Below are positions 51,478 through 58,827 of a stretch of 64,000 nucleotides of DNA, in pieces. Each line of letters begins with the position of its first letter. The stretch's first letter is position 1. Both the position numbers and the translations under genes were made by a program. The stretch covers positions 620,001 through 684,000 of the forward strand of contig CAWJMD010000001.1 of NCBI GenBank assembly GCA_963843835.1, in the 5' to 3' direction. The notes beneath the pieces are model-generated. The model was given only the letters and a program-made list of their open reading frames with translations, was not told the DNA's origin and searched no databases. Source of the DNA: CAWJMD01 sp963843835. GTDB taxonomy: Bacteria > Actinomycetota > Actinomycetes > Actinomycetales > CAWJMD01.

Positions 51478-52587
51478 TCAGGCCACCGGCCAGCCGTCGA
51501 CCTGGGTGACCGGACGCGGCGCCGGACCCACGTACCGGGCGGACGGCCGGACCAGCCGCGCGGTGGCCTTCTGCTCGAGGATGTGAGCCGACCAGCCGGC
51601 TGTGCGGGCGCAGGTGAACATCGGCGTGAACATCGATGCCGGCACCTCGGCGAAGTCGAGGATCACCGCCGCCCAGAACTCGACGTTGGTGGCCAGCACG
51701 CGGTCCGGCCTGCGCTGGTGCAGCTCGGCAAGGGCGGCCTCCTCCAAGGCGGCCGCGACCTCGTACCGGGGCGCGGCGAGGCGACGGCAGGTCTCCCGCA
51801 GGACGCGCGCCCGGGGGTCCTCGGCCCGGTAGACGCGGTGACCGAAGCCCATCAGGCGCTCACCACGGTCGAGCACCTGGCGGACGTACGCGCGGGCGTC
51901 CCCTGTCTGCTCGACCCCTTCGATCATGTAGAGGACGCGCGACGGCGCACCGCCGTGCAGGGGTCCGCTCATGGCCGCGACGGCACCGGAGAGACATGCT
52001 GCGACGTCGGCGCCGGTGGAGGCGATCACGCGCCCCGTGAACGTCGACGCGTTCATGCCGTGCTCCGCCGCCGACACCCAGTACGCGTCGACCGCCTCGA
52101 CGTGACGGGGGTCGGGCTCGCCGCGCCAGCGGATCATGAAGCGCTCCACGACCGTGCGTGCCCTGTCGACCTCCTGCTGGGGCACCATCGGCCGGTCCTG
52201 CCCGCGTGCCGACTGCGCGACGAAGCTGAGTGCCATCACGGACGCGCGCGCGAGGTCCTCCCGCGCCTGGGCGGCGTCGATGTCCAGCAGCGGTCGGAAG
52301 CCCCAGACCGGGGCGAGCTGGGCCAGTGCGCTCTGCACGTCGACGCGCACGTCGCCGGTGTGGACGGGCAGCGGGAACGGTTCTGCCGGAGGCAGCCCCG
52401 GGTTGAACGCGTCGTCGACCAGGAGTCCCCACACCTGCCCGAAGGACACCTGGCCGACCAGGTCGGTGATGTCGACGCCGCGGTAGCGGAGCGCCCCGCC
52501 CTCGCGGTCCGGCTCCGCGATCCGGCTCTCGAACGCGATGACCCCCTCGAGACCTGGGACGAACGCGCTGTCTGTCTGCTGAGCCAT
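51478..52587 (-). CDS. Citrate synthase 2
   Basis: 369 aa from ATG 52587 (GAGGAG 4 nt upstream; the frame also opens at 52617). Condenses oxaloacetate and acetyl-CoA. Catalytic elements: EHGMNASTFTGRVIASTGAD (His), SGPLHGGAPSRVL (His about 210), GFGHRVYRAEDPRARVL, and the Asp in the segment NVEFWAAVILDFAEVP. It resembles the short second citrate synthase typical of actinobacteria, encoded divergently from pdxH, rather than the main GltA. Type II-specific insertions are absent. Confidence 0.93.
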   Translation of the reverse strand: MAQQTDSAFVPGLEGVIAFESRIAEPDREGGALRYRGVDITDLVGQVSFGQVWGLLVDDAFNPGLPPAEPFPLPVHTGDVRVDVQSALAQLAPVWGFRPLLDIDAAQAREDLARASVMALSFVAQSARGQDRPMVPQQEVDRARTVVERFMIRWRGEPDPRHVEAVDAYWVSAAEHGMNASTFTGRVIASTGADVAACLSGAVAAMSGPLHGGAPSRVLYMIEGVEQTGDARAYVRQVLDRGERLMGFGHRVYRAEDPRARVLRETCRRLAAPRYEVAAALEEAALAELHQRRPDRVLATNVEFWAAVILDFAEVPASMFTPMFTCARTAGWSAHILEQKATARLVRPSARYVGPAPRPVTQVDGWPVA

Positions 52588-52669
52588 GGCACTCCTCGTC
52601 GAGTCCGGGCCGGGCACCCCCGCGTCCGGTGAGGGTCATTGTGCCCGCGGCCCACGGTCCTGGTTCGCC

Positions 52670-52675
52670 TAGGGT
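52670..52675 (+). promoter_or_regulatory. -10 box TAGGGT of leaderless pdxH
   Basis: TAGGGT, then CACGGA (6 nt), then ATG 52682. Confidence 0.6.
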
Positions 52676-52681
52676 CACGGA

Positions 52682-53392
52682 ATGGCCGACAGCACCGTCC
52701 CCGACCTGCCCACCGCCGACGACGCCGTGGACCCCGCGTCGCGCCTGAGCTACGAGGGGTCCGGGCTGTCCGACGTCGTCGAGGGGACGAGCCCGCTCGA
52801 GACGGTGCGCCGCTGGTACGCGGAGGCGGTGGAGGACGAGAGGGTCGTCGAACCGGGGGCGATGGTGGTGGCGACGGTCGACGCCGGCGGCATGCCGAAC
52901 GCCCGCACGGTCCTGCTCAAGGGCCTCGACCGGGACGGCTTCGTGTTCTACACCGGACGCGACTCCGCCAAGGGTCAGGAGCTCGCGGCGACGGCCTCCG
53001 CGGCCGTCGTGCTGCTGTGGCATCCGATGTACCGCCAGGCACGCGCCAGAGGCCCCGTCGAGGAGGTCCCACGTGCGGTGTCGCAGGCCTACTTCCAGTC
53101 GCGACCCCGTGACTCGCAGGTGGCCGCGTGGGCCTCGGCGCAGTCGTCTCCGCTGGGCTCGCGGGCCGAGCTCGAGGCCGCCGTCGAGCGCGTGAAGCAG
53201 CACTTCGCCGGCCACGACGTGCTGCCCCTCCCGGACTTCTGGGGCGGCTACCGGGTGAGACCTGTGGAGGTCGAGCTCTGGGTGGGCCGGCGTTCCAGGC
53301 TGCACGACCGGCTGGTCTGGACCAGCCGCGAGCCCGGCCCGGTCCCCCTCGACGCGGCGGAGCGCTGGCAGCTGGGGCGGCGCCAGCCGTGA
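52682..53392 (+). CDS. pdxH: Pyridoxamine/pyridoxine 5'-phosphate oxidase PdxH
   Basis: 236 aa. FMN enzyme making PLP, the cofactor of the neighbouring SerC. Motifs: LRWY-type start is seen as TVRRWYAEAVEDERVVEP, then PNARTVLLKGLDRDGFVFYT, YFQSRPRDSQVAAWAS, and the C-terminal WVGRRSRLHDRLVW with the substrate-binding RLHDR. Leaderless start. Divergent from citrate synthase 2. Confidence 0.95.
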   Translation: MADSTVPDLPTADDAVDPASRLSYEGSGLSDVVEGTSPLETVRRWYAEAVEDERVVEPGAMVVATVDAGGMPNARTVLLKGLDRDGFVFYTGRDSAKGQELAATASAAVVLLWHPMYRQARARGPVEEVPRAVSQAYFQSRPRDSQVAAWASAQSSPLGSRAELEAAVERVKQHFAGHDVLPLPDFWGGYRVRPVEVELWVGRRSRLHDRLVWTSREPGPVPLDAAERWQLGRRQP

Positions 53393-53460
53393 CGCATCCG
53401 GTCACGAAGGGGACGGCCCCTAGGAAAACCTCTGGCGGGCGCGGTCGTCCCGACGTACCG

Positions 53461-53476
53461 TTCTCGTACACGAGAA
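53461..53476. promoter_or_regulatory. Operator-like palindrome before the 12-residue ORF
   Basis: TTCTCGT-AC-ACGAGAA is a perfect 7-bp inverted repeat. A TACCGT -10-like box ends at its first base (53456-53461), so transcription would begin inside it, making it a DNA-level site rather than an RNA hairpin. Confidence 0.45.
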
Positions 53477-53488
53477 AGGAGGTGGTCC
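53475..53488 (+). promoter_or_regulatory. Exceptionally long Shine-Dalgarno
   Basis: AAAGGAGGTGGTCC matches 13 of 14 positions of the full complement of the 16S rRNA 3' end (AAAGGAGGTGATCC). No other start in this window has more than about 6-10 matching bases. Confidence 0.75.
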
Positions 53489-53493
53489 CTGTC

Positions 53494-53532
53494 GTGAGTG
53501 ACACATGGACGCGTGAGGTGGCTGCCAGCTAG
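53494..53532 (+). CDS. 12-residue ORF behind an extreme ribosome-binding site
   Basis: GTG 53494 to TAG 53530-53532 reads (M)SDTWTREVAAS. The long Shine-Dalgarno ends 5 bases upstream (GGAGG core 11 nt upstream). With -10-like TACCGT at 53456 the leader would be only about 25 nt. An 11-bp hairpin with one mismatch follows at 53546-53571. It may be a true micropeptide, a leader peptide for regulation, or a ribosome-sequestering site. No family is recognised. Confidence 0.5.
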   Translation: MSDTWTREVAAS

Positions 53533-53545
53533 CCGCCCGAGTCAT

Positions 53546-53571
53546 CGGACGGACTGACCACAGTCCCTCCG
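53546..53571 (+). terminator. Hairpin after the 12-residue ORF
   Basis: CGGACGGACTG, ACCA loop, CAGTCCCTCCG: 10 of 11 pairs. It starts 13 bases after the ORF stop and could terminate or attenuate. Confidence 0.5.
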
Positions 53572-53629
53572 GCGCTCTCCCCGCCTCTCGGTGGGCGGCG
53601 TGCCGGCGAGATCGAGGCAGTCACCGCAG

Positions 53630-53694
53630 CCCACGGGGCCGCTGATCGTCCACAGCGGCGCCCGGTGCCCCACGGGACACCGGGAACCCGTGGG
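53630..53694 (+). other. Competing hairpins between the micro-ORF and the M50 gene
   Basis: GCCGCTG/CAGCGGC (53638-53644 with 53653-53659) is followed by two overlapping alternatives: CCCGGTG/CACCGGG (53661-53667 with 53678-53684) and CCCACGGG/CCCGTGGG (53669-53676 with 53687-53694). A second CCCACGGG at 53630-53637 could also take the last arm. Mutually exclusive stems are typical of attenuators, though chance in G+C-rich DNA is possible. Confidence 0.35.
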
Positions 53695-53708
53695 CTGTTC
53701 CCTGCCCG

Positions 53709-53727
53709 GGGCTGTCCGGGACAGCCC
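53709..53727. promoter_or_regulatory. 9-bp inverted repeat upstream of the M50 gene
   Basis: GGGCTGTCC-G-GGACAGCCC, perfect, ending 7 bases before the TACGGT -10 box and so covering the -35 region. Likely operator. Confidence 0.5.
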
Positions 53728-53734
53728 GTCCTCC

Positions 53735-53740
53735 TACGGT
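53735..53740 (+). promoter_or_regulatory. -10 box TACGGT of the M50-like gene
   Basis: TACGGT, then GTGCCC (6 nt), then ATG 53747. Confidence 0.55.
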
Positions 53741-53746
53741 GTGCCC

Positions 53747-54508
53747 ATGCCCATGCCCGTGCCCATGCCGATGGGACGGGTCGTCGAGGCGCTGGCGCCC
53801 GCGGGGAACCCCCTCACCGAGATCTGGTCGCAGATCACGTCCACCCAGCCCGCCCCGGCGCCCGCCGCCGTGGCGACGACGGCCCTGCTGGCCGCGGCCC
53901 TGGTCCTGCCGCGCGTGGCGTGGCGCCGTACCCGTCACGTGGTGACGATCGCCCACGAGGGCGGCCACGCCCTGGTCGCCGTCCTGAGCGGCCGCCGGCT
54001 CTCCGGCATCCGCCTGCACTCGGACACGTCCGGGGTGACCGTGTCGCGGGGCCGGGCGCGCGGACCCGGGATGGTCCTCACCCTCCTGGCGGGGTACACA
54101 GCTCCCGGGCTGCTGGGTCTCGCCGCCGCCTGGGTGCTGGGCACCGGACACGCGGTCGCGCTGCTGTGGGGCTTCGTCGCGCTCCTGGCGCTCCTCGCCC
54201 TGCAGGTCCGCAACTGGTTCGGCCTCTGGTCGGTGCTGGCCACCACCGCCGCGGTGGCGGCGGCGTCCTACTGGCTGCCGCAGCAGGCCCAGTCGACGGC
54301 CGCCCACCTCGTCGTCTGGTTCCTGCTGCTGTCAGCCCCCCGGCCGGTGGCCGAGCTCGTGGCCGATCGCGCCAACCGGCGGGGCGGCCGGTCGGACCCC
54401 GCCCAGCTGGCCCGACTGACCCACGTCCCGGCCGTCGTGTGGGTGACGGTGTTCGCCGTGGTCACCGGTGGAGCGCTCCTGCTGGGCGGTCGTCTCCTCC
54501 TTCGCTGA
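53747..54508 (+). CDS. M50-like membrane metalloprotease
   Basis: 253 aa from ATG 53747, first residues MPMPVPMPMG encoded by a 6-bp tandem repeat with several alternative start codons. Zinc motif HEGGHALVAVLSGR (HExGH, about 70-74) at the edge of the first helix, then GVTVSRGRARGPGMVLTLLAG and several hydrophobic helices (LWGFVALLALLALQV, TVFAVVTGGALLLGG). It resembles M50B-type proteases that cleave membrane proteins. The usual third ligand (NxxPxxxxDG) is not clear, so activity is uncertain. The 3' end overlaps terC by 47 bp tail-to-tail. Confidence 0.78.
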   Translation: MPMPVPMPMGRVVEALAPAGNPLTEIWSQITSTQPAPAPAAVATTALLAAALVLPRVAWRRTRHVVTIAHEGGHALVAVLSGRRLSGIRLHSDTSGVTVSRGRARGPGMVLTLLAGYTAPGLLGLAAAWVLGTGHAVALLWGFVALLALLALQVRNWFGLWSVLATTAAVAAASYWLPQQAQSTAAHLVVWFLLLSAPRPVAELVADRANRRGGRSDPAQLARLTHVPAVVWVTVFAVVTGGALLLGGRLLLR

Positions 54509-55457
54509 CCGCAGGCTCCTCCTGGGGCGCGGGACGAAGGAAGCTCATCGCGATCGACACCACCAGCACGGTCACGACCACTCCCAGGCTGACGAGCGAC
54601 GGGATCTCGGGGACGTCGGTGCTGATCGTCTTGTGCGCCGCCTGCAGGACGAGCTTGAGGCCGATGAAGCCCAGGACGACCGCGAGTCCCTTCGACAGGT
54701 AGTGGAAGCGGTCGAGCACGCCGGAGAGAAGGAAGTACAGCGCGCGCAGCCCCAGGATCGCGAAGGCGTTGGAGGAGTAGACGATGAACGGGTCGTCACT
54801 GACGGCGAGGACGGCCGGCACGCTGTCGACCGCGAAGACGAGGTCCGCCGCCTCGACAGCCACGAGCACGGCCAGGAGGGGGGTGGCGACGCGCTTGCCC
54901 GCCTCCTTCACGAAGAACCTCGTGCCGGCGTACTCGTCCTGCATCGGCACGATCCGCTTGAGCAGCCGGATCGCGGGCGTGGCCGACGGGTCGAACTCCT
55001 TCTCGTCCTCCTTCAGCATCTTCCAGGCGCTCCAGATCAGGACCGCGGCGAAGACGAACAGGACGGCGCTGAACCTGCTGATGACGGCCACGCCGGCCGC
55101 GATGAAGATCGCCCGGAACACCAAGGCGCCGATGACGCCGTAGAAGAGCACGCGGTGCTGGTACTGCTTCGGTACGCCGAAGTACCCGAAGATCAGCGCG
55201 AAGACGAAGAGGTTGTCGACCGACAGGCTCTTCTCCAGCAGCCATGCGGTGGTGAACTCGACCGCCGCGCCGGCTCCCAGCACCCACCAGACCACGACCG
55301 CGAAGACGAGCGACAGACCGACCCAGACGGCGCTCCACCAGGCGGCCTCGCGGAAGCCGATCACGTGCTCCTTGCGGTGGGCGAACAGGTCGATGGCCAG
55401 CATGACGACGACGCCCACGGCGAACGTCACCCACAGCCAGAGCGGGACGTCGAGCAC
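54462..55457 (-). CDS. TerC-family integral membrane protein
   Basis: 331 aa from GTG 55457 (GGAGG 5 nt upstream). About nine helices with the family's acidic membrane motifs SLSVDNLFVFALIFGYFGVP and VEAADLVFAVDSVPA, plus KRIVPMQDEY. TerC-type proteins are linked to tellurite resistance and, in several bacteria, to manganese export coupled to secreted metalloenzymes. No manganese (yybP-ykoY) riboswitch could be recognised in the upstream DNA. Overlaps the M50-like gene end by 47 bp. Confidence 0.93.
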   Translation of the reverse strand: MLDVPLWLWVTFAVGVVVMLAIDLFAHRKEHVIGFREAAWWSAVWVGLSLVFAVVVWWVLGAGAAVEFTTAWLLEKSLSVDNLFVFALIFGYFGVPKQYQHRVLFYGVIGALVFRAIFIAAGVAVISRFSAVLFVFAAVLIWSAWKMLKEDEKEFDPSATPAIRLLKRIVPMQDEYAGTRFFVKEAGKRVATPLLAVLVAVEAADLVFAVDSVPAVLAVSDDPFIVYSSNAFAILGLRALYFLLSGVLDRFHYLSKGLAVVLGFIGLKLVLQAAHKTISTDVPEIPSLVSLGVVVTVLVVSIAMSFLRPAPQEEPAVSEGGDDRPAGALHR

Positions 55458-55600
55458 AGGAACCTCCGAGTGGGCGGGCGAACGATCGGGACCGTGTCCA
55501 TCGTCGCCGCCGGTCAGCGGTCGGTGCCGCGTCCGTCGCCGGACACGTCCGGCTCCGGGTGGTTGCCGACCCCCGGCAACTCGACCGGGAAGGGCGTCGC

Positions 55601-56761
55601 TCAGCCCGACCCGGCGGGGGTGCGCGGCCAGTCCAGGAGGCGGGCCGTGGTGACGGCGGCCTGGAGCGTGAGACGTTCGGCGGGGTCCGTCGGGTCCCGG
55701 CCGATCAGGTCGGCGACCCGGGCCAGGCGGTAGGTGACCGCGCGCACCGACAGGTTGAGGAGCTCGGCCGTCCGCGTGGACACGCCCCCGCTCGCGTAGT
55801 ACGCGGCGAGCGTCTGCAGCAGCGGCTCCGCACCCCCGCGGGCGGTCGTCAGGGCCGCCAGGGTGCTGGTGACCAGGTCGTGCGCCGCGGCCCGGTCGCG
55901 CAGCAGCACCCGGTAGACCACCAGCTCGGCGGCGTCGACCACGCGTTCGGTGAGGTCCAGGCGGTCCGCGAGCTCGAGCGCGTAGAGCGCCTCGTCGTGG
56001 CTGGTCCGCACCCCGACGGGTCCCGTGCGGGGAGTGCTCACGGCGACGCGCCAGGTCTGGTCTCGTCCGAGCTGAGCCTGCAGGTCGGCCACGACCTTGT
56101 CGACCACGCTCCGGACCGCGTCGTCGTCCGGTGCAGCGAACACGCACAGCAGGAGGCCGCTCCGCGTCATCACCAGGGGTCGAGCGTCACCGAGCCGACC
56201 GGTCAGCGAGCGCTCGACGCGACCGGGGAGGGCGGCCGTGCCGGGCCCGTCGAAGCCGCCGTCGCGGCGGGCCACGAGGACGGCGAGCGGTCCGACGAGG
56301 GCGAGGCCGAGGTCGGCGGCGCGTCCGATCGTCGAGGCGGCTGCCTCGCCGCCCGTCAGCAGCGCCTCGAGCACGTCATGTCGCGCCGCCTCCTGGAGTC
56401 GGGCCAGGTCGGCCCGTGCCAGCTGGAAGCCCTCGGCCAGGGCGGCGACCCCGTCGTCCATGGCGCGCATCACCGCGAGCGCGGCGGCACGCACCCTCTC
56501 GATGTCACCTCGTCCGACGTCGGGCGCGTCACGCCACAGCCGCCAGCCGGCGGAGAGGTAGAGGTCGACCAGCGCCCGCAGGGCGACCCCCTCCCCGGCG
56601 GCGCGTCGACCGGCCGCCGCGCAGGCCTCCAGCTCGTGCCGGCGCAGCCGGCGACCCGTCCGGGCGGCGTCGACGACGCTCGGCAGGAAGGCGCCCAGCA
56701 GCTCGGCGTCGACGCCGCCCGCGTCATCTGCCGCGCCCCTGCCGATGGCGTCCAGCTCCAT
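55601..56761 (-). CDS. PucR/CdaR-type transcriptional regulator
   Basis: 386 aa from ATG 56761 (GAGGAGG 7 nt upstream; a longer frame to 56872 is unlikely). An N-terminal helical region, a central degenerate GGDEF-like CdaR domain (ALVGPLAVLVARRDGG, ALYALELADRLDLTERVVD), and the C-terminal HTH_30 with LLQTLAAYYASGGVSTRTAE then LLNLSVRAVTYRLARVADL, the signature of PucR-type factors. Divergent from an ABC transporter operon with a 13-bp palindrome between them, so that operon is the probable target. Ligand unknown; PucR itself responds to purine catabolites. Confidence 0.9.
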   Translation of the reverse strand: MELDAIGRGAADDAGGVDAELLGAFLPSVVDAARTGRRLRRHELEACAAAGRRAAGEGVALRALVDLYLSAGWRLWRDAPDVGRGDIERVRAAALAVMRAMDDGVAALAEGFQLARADLARLQEAARHDVLEALLTGGEAAASTIGRAADLGLALVGPLAVLVARRDGGFDGPGTAALPGRVERSLTGRLGDARPLVMTRSGLLLCVFAAPDDDAVRSVVDKVVADLQAQLGRDQTWRVAVSTPRTGPVGVRTSHDEALYALELADRLDLTERVVDAAELVVYRVLLRDRAAAHDLVTSTLAALTTARGGAEPLLQTLAAYYASGGVSTRTAELLNLSVRAVTYRLARVADLIGRDPTDPAERLTLQAAVTTARLLDWPRTPAGSG

Positions 56762-56865
56762 CGCTCGTCCTCCTCGTGGCTGCCGGTCATCGGCAAGACC
56801 GAGCCTAGATGAGTGGCGCAGCATCGACGTGTCGGCGAGGGGGAGCGGGCGCCCGCGACGACGAT

Positions 56866-56878
56866 GGAACATAGTTCC
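56866..56878. promoter_or_regulatory. Palindrome GGAAC-ATA-GTTCC between regulator and transporter operon
   Basis: Perfect 5-bp arms with a 3-bp centre, located 104 bases from the regulator start and 107 from the transporter start. One of the few AT-containing symmetric sites in the window and the best candidate for the PucR-type regulator. Confidence 0.55.
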
Positions 56879-56985
56879 GTTCTGCTCTCACTGGGCGTGG
56901 GGGGTTTACATCCGCCATCGGGTGCGATGAGGTCATCTCCGACATCCGGGGCGAACGCTCCCACGCGAAGGACGGAGGCGCGCTG

Positions 56986-58827
56986 ATGGCGCACGCGAGG
57001 ACGAGGAGGCGGCCGCACACGCTGCGCTCCCTCACGGGACTGCTGGTGGTGGGGCTGCTCGGCACCCTGACGGGCGGGGCCGCCGCCGCGGCGGACGAGG
57101 CCGCCGACGACGCGCCGACCACGCTGCGGGTGGCCATCACCCAGGGGATCGACTCCTTCAACCCGTTCCTGGGCGTCTTCTCCTCCTCCGCCGAGATGTT
57201 CCGGGCGCAGTACGACACGCTCGTGCGCTACGGAGCCGAGGACTACGCCCCCGAGCCCGGGCTGGCCACGGAGTGGGAGAACAGCGAGGACGGGCTGACG
57301 TGGACGTTCACCATCCGCGACGACGCGACGTTCACCGACGGTGAGCCGGTCACGGCCGACGACCTGGCGTTCACCTACAACCTCATGATGAGCGACCCGG
57401 CCGCGGCGGAGGCGAACGGCTCGTTCGTCGAGAACTACGCCAGCGTCGAGGCGCCCGACGAGACGACCCTCGTCATCACGACCACGACGCCGATGCCCGA
57501 GGCGACGATCCTGGCCAACGAGACCCCGATCGTGCCCGAGCACGTGTGGTCGGAGGTGGGTGACATCGGCGCCTTCGCCAACGACGACTTCCCCCTCGTC
57601 GGCAGCGGCCCGTTCACCGTGACCGAGTACCGCGTGGACGAGTTCATCCGCCTGGAGGCCAACAAGGACTACTGGGGCGGCGCGCCGAAGGTCGACGAGG
57701 TCGTGTTCCGGTACTTCAAGAACTCGGATGCCGCCGTGCAGGCCCTGCGCAAGGGCGACATCGACCTGCTGGGCGACATGACCGCGCCCCAGTTCGAGGC
57801 GCTGGCGGGCGAGGGAGACATCGAGCTGCACGAGGGGACGGGACGGCGCTTCACCGAGCTCACGTTCAACCCGGGCGCGCGGACGGTGGCGGGAACGCCG
57901 ATCGGCGACGGCCACCCGGCGCTGGCCGACCCCGCCGTCCGCTACGCCCTGCGTCACGCGATCGACCTGGACACGATCGTCGACCGGGTGATGAACGGCT
58001 ACGCGGAGCCCGGCGGCGGGTACATCCCGCCGGCGTTCTCGCAGTGGAGCTGGCAGCCGGACGACGACACCCGCACGCAGTTCGACCTCGCCGAGGCGAA
58101 CCGCCTGCTCGACGAGGCGGGCTACCCGCGTGGCGCGGACGGGATCCGGACGATGCCGGACGGGACCCGGCCGATGGTCATGCGGCTGTTCGGACACTCC
58201 GACAGGGCCTTCGAGACGCCGCTGGCCGACTACATCACCGAGTGGTTCGCGGAGGTGGGCATCACGGTCTCCGCGGAGATGATGGACTCGACTCGTCTGA
58301 ACGACCTGCTCGCCGACGGCACCTTCGACATGGCCTTCAGCGGCTGGGGGGTCAATCCCGACCCCGACTTCATCCTCTCGATCCAGAGCTGTGGCGCCCT
58401 CCCCGAGGAGGCCGGTGCCGGCGGCAACTCCGACACCTTCTACTGCGACCCCGAGTACGACGCGATGTACGCAGCGCAGAAGGTCGAGCTCGACCAGGAG
58501 CGCCGCGTCGAGATCGTCCGCGAGATGCAGCAGCGGCTGTACGAGCAGGCGCCCGTCATCACGTTGTTCTACCCGCGCCTGCTCGAGGGCTACCGCAGCG
58601 ACCGCTTCGGCGGGTTCGTGCGGCAGCCGGGTGACGACGGCGTGACCGTGCGGCAGCAGGGCGTGTGGGGGCTGGTCTCGGCCGAGCCGGTCTCCGCCTC
58701 CACCGCCGACGAGACCGGGTCGGACACCGGCCTGGTCCTCGGTGGCGGGCTGGTCGCCCTGGCGGCCGTCGGCGGGGTCGCCTTCGCCCTGACCCGGCGC
58801 CGGGCCGGGGTCGACGACCGCGAGTGA
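56986..58827 (+). CDS. Family 5 ABC substrate-binding protein with C-terminal membrane helix
   Basis: 613 aa. Signal peptide about 1-35 (LRSLTGLLVVGLLGTLTGGAA, no lipobox cysteine). Periplasmic-binding-protein fold of the dipeptide/oligopeptide/nickel class: LRVAITQGIDSFNPFLGVF, YDTLVRYGAEDYAPEPGLAT, DGLTWTFTIRDDATFTDG, TEYRVDEFIRLEANKDYW and VRYALRHAIDLDTIVDRV. Unlike the usual lipoprotein it ends with a single helix LVLGGGLVALAAVGGVAF and the basic tail TRRRAGVDDRE, so it seems anchored by its C-terminus. GGAGG 7 nt upstream of the ATG. First gene of the operon; coupled by GTGA to the permease. Substrate unknown. Confidence 0.92.
   Translation: MAHARTRRRPHTLRSLTGLLVVGLLGTLTGGAAAAADEAADDAPTTLRVAITQGIDSFNPFLGVFSSSAEMFRAQYDTLVRYGAEDYAPEPGLATEWENSEDGLTWTFTIRDDATFTDGEPVTADDLAFTYNLMMSDPAAAEANGSFVENYASVEAPDETTLVITTTTPMPEATILANETPIVPEHVWSEVGDIGAFANDDFPLVGSGPFTVTEYRVDEFIRLEANKDYWGGAPKVDEVVFRYFKNSDAAVQALRKGDIDLLGDMTAPQFEALAGEGDIELHEGTGRRFTELTFNPGARTVAGTPIGDGHPALADPAVRYALRHAIDLDTIVDRVMNGYAEPGGGYIPPAFSQWSWQPDDDTRTQFDLAEANRLLDEAGYPRGADGIRTMPDGTRPMVMRLFGHSDRAFETPLADYITEWFAEVGITVSAEMMDSTRLNDLLADGTFDMAFSGWGVNPDPDFILSIQSCGALPEEAGAGGNSDTFYCDPEYDAMYAAQKVELDQERRVEIVREMQQRLYEQAPVITLFYPRLLEGYRSDRFGGFVRQPGDDGVTVRQQGVWGLVSAEPVSASTADETGSDTGLVLGGGLVALAAVGGVAFALTRRRAGVDDRE

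Noticed and set aside
55458..55600. yybP-ykoY manganese riboswitch upstream of terC
   Set aside because: No matching conserved loop sequences were found, and terC has an ordinary Shine-Dalgarno with a short leader.
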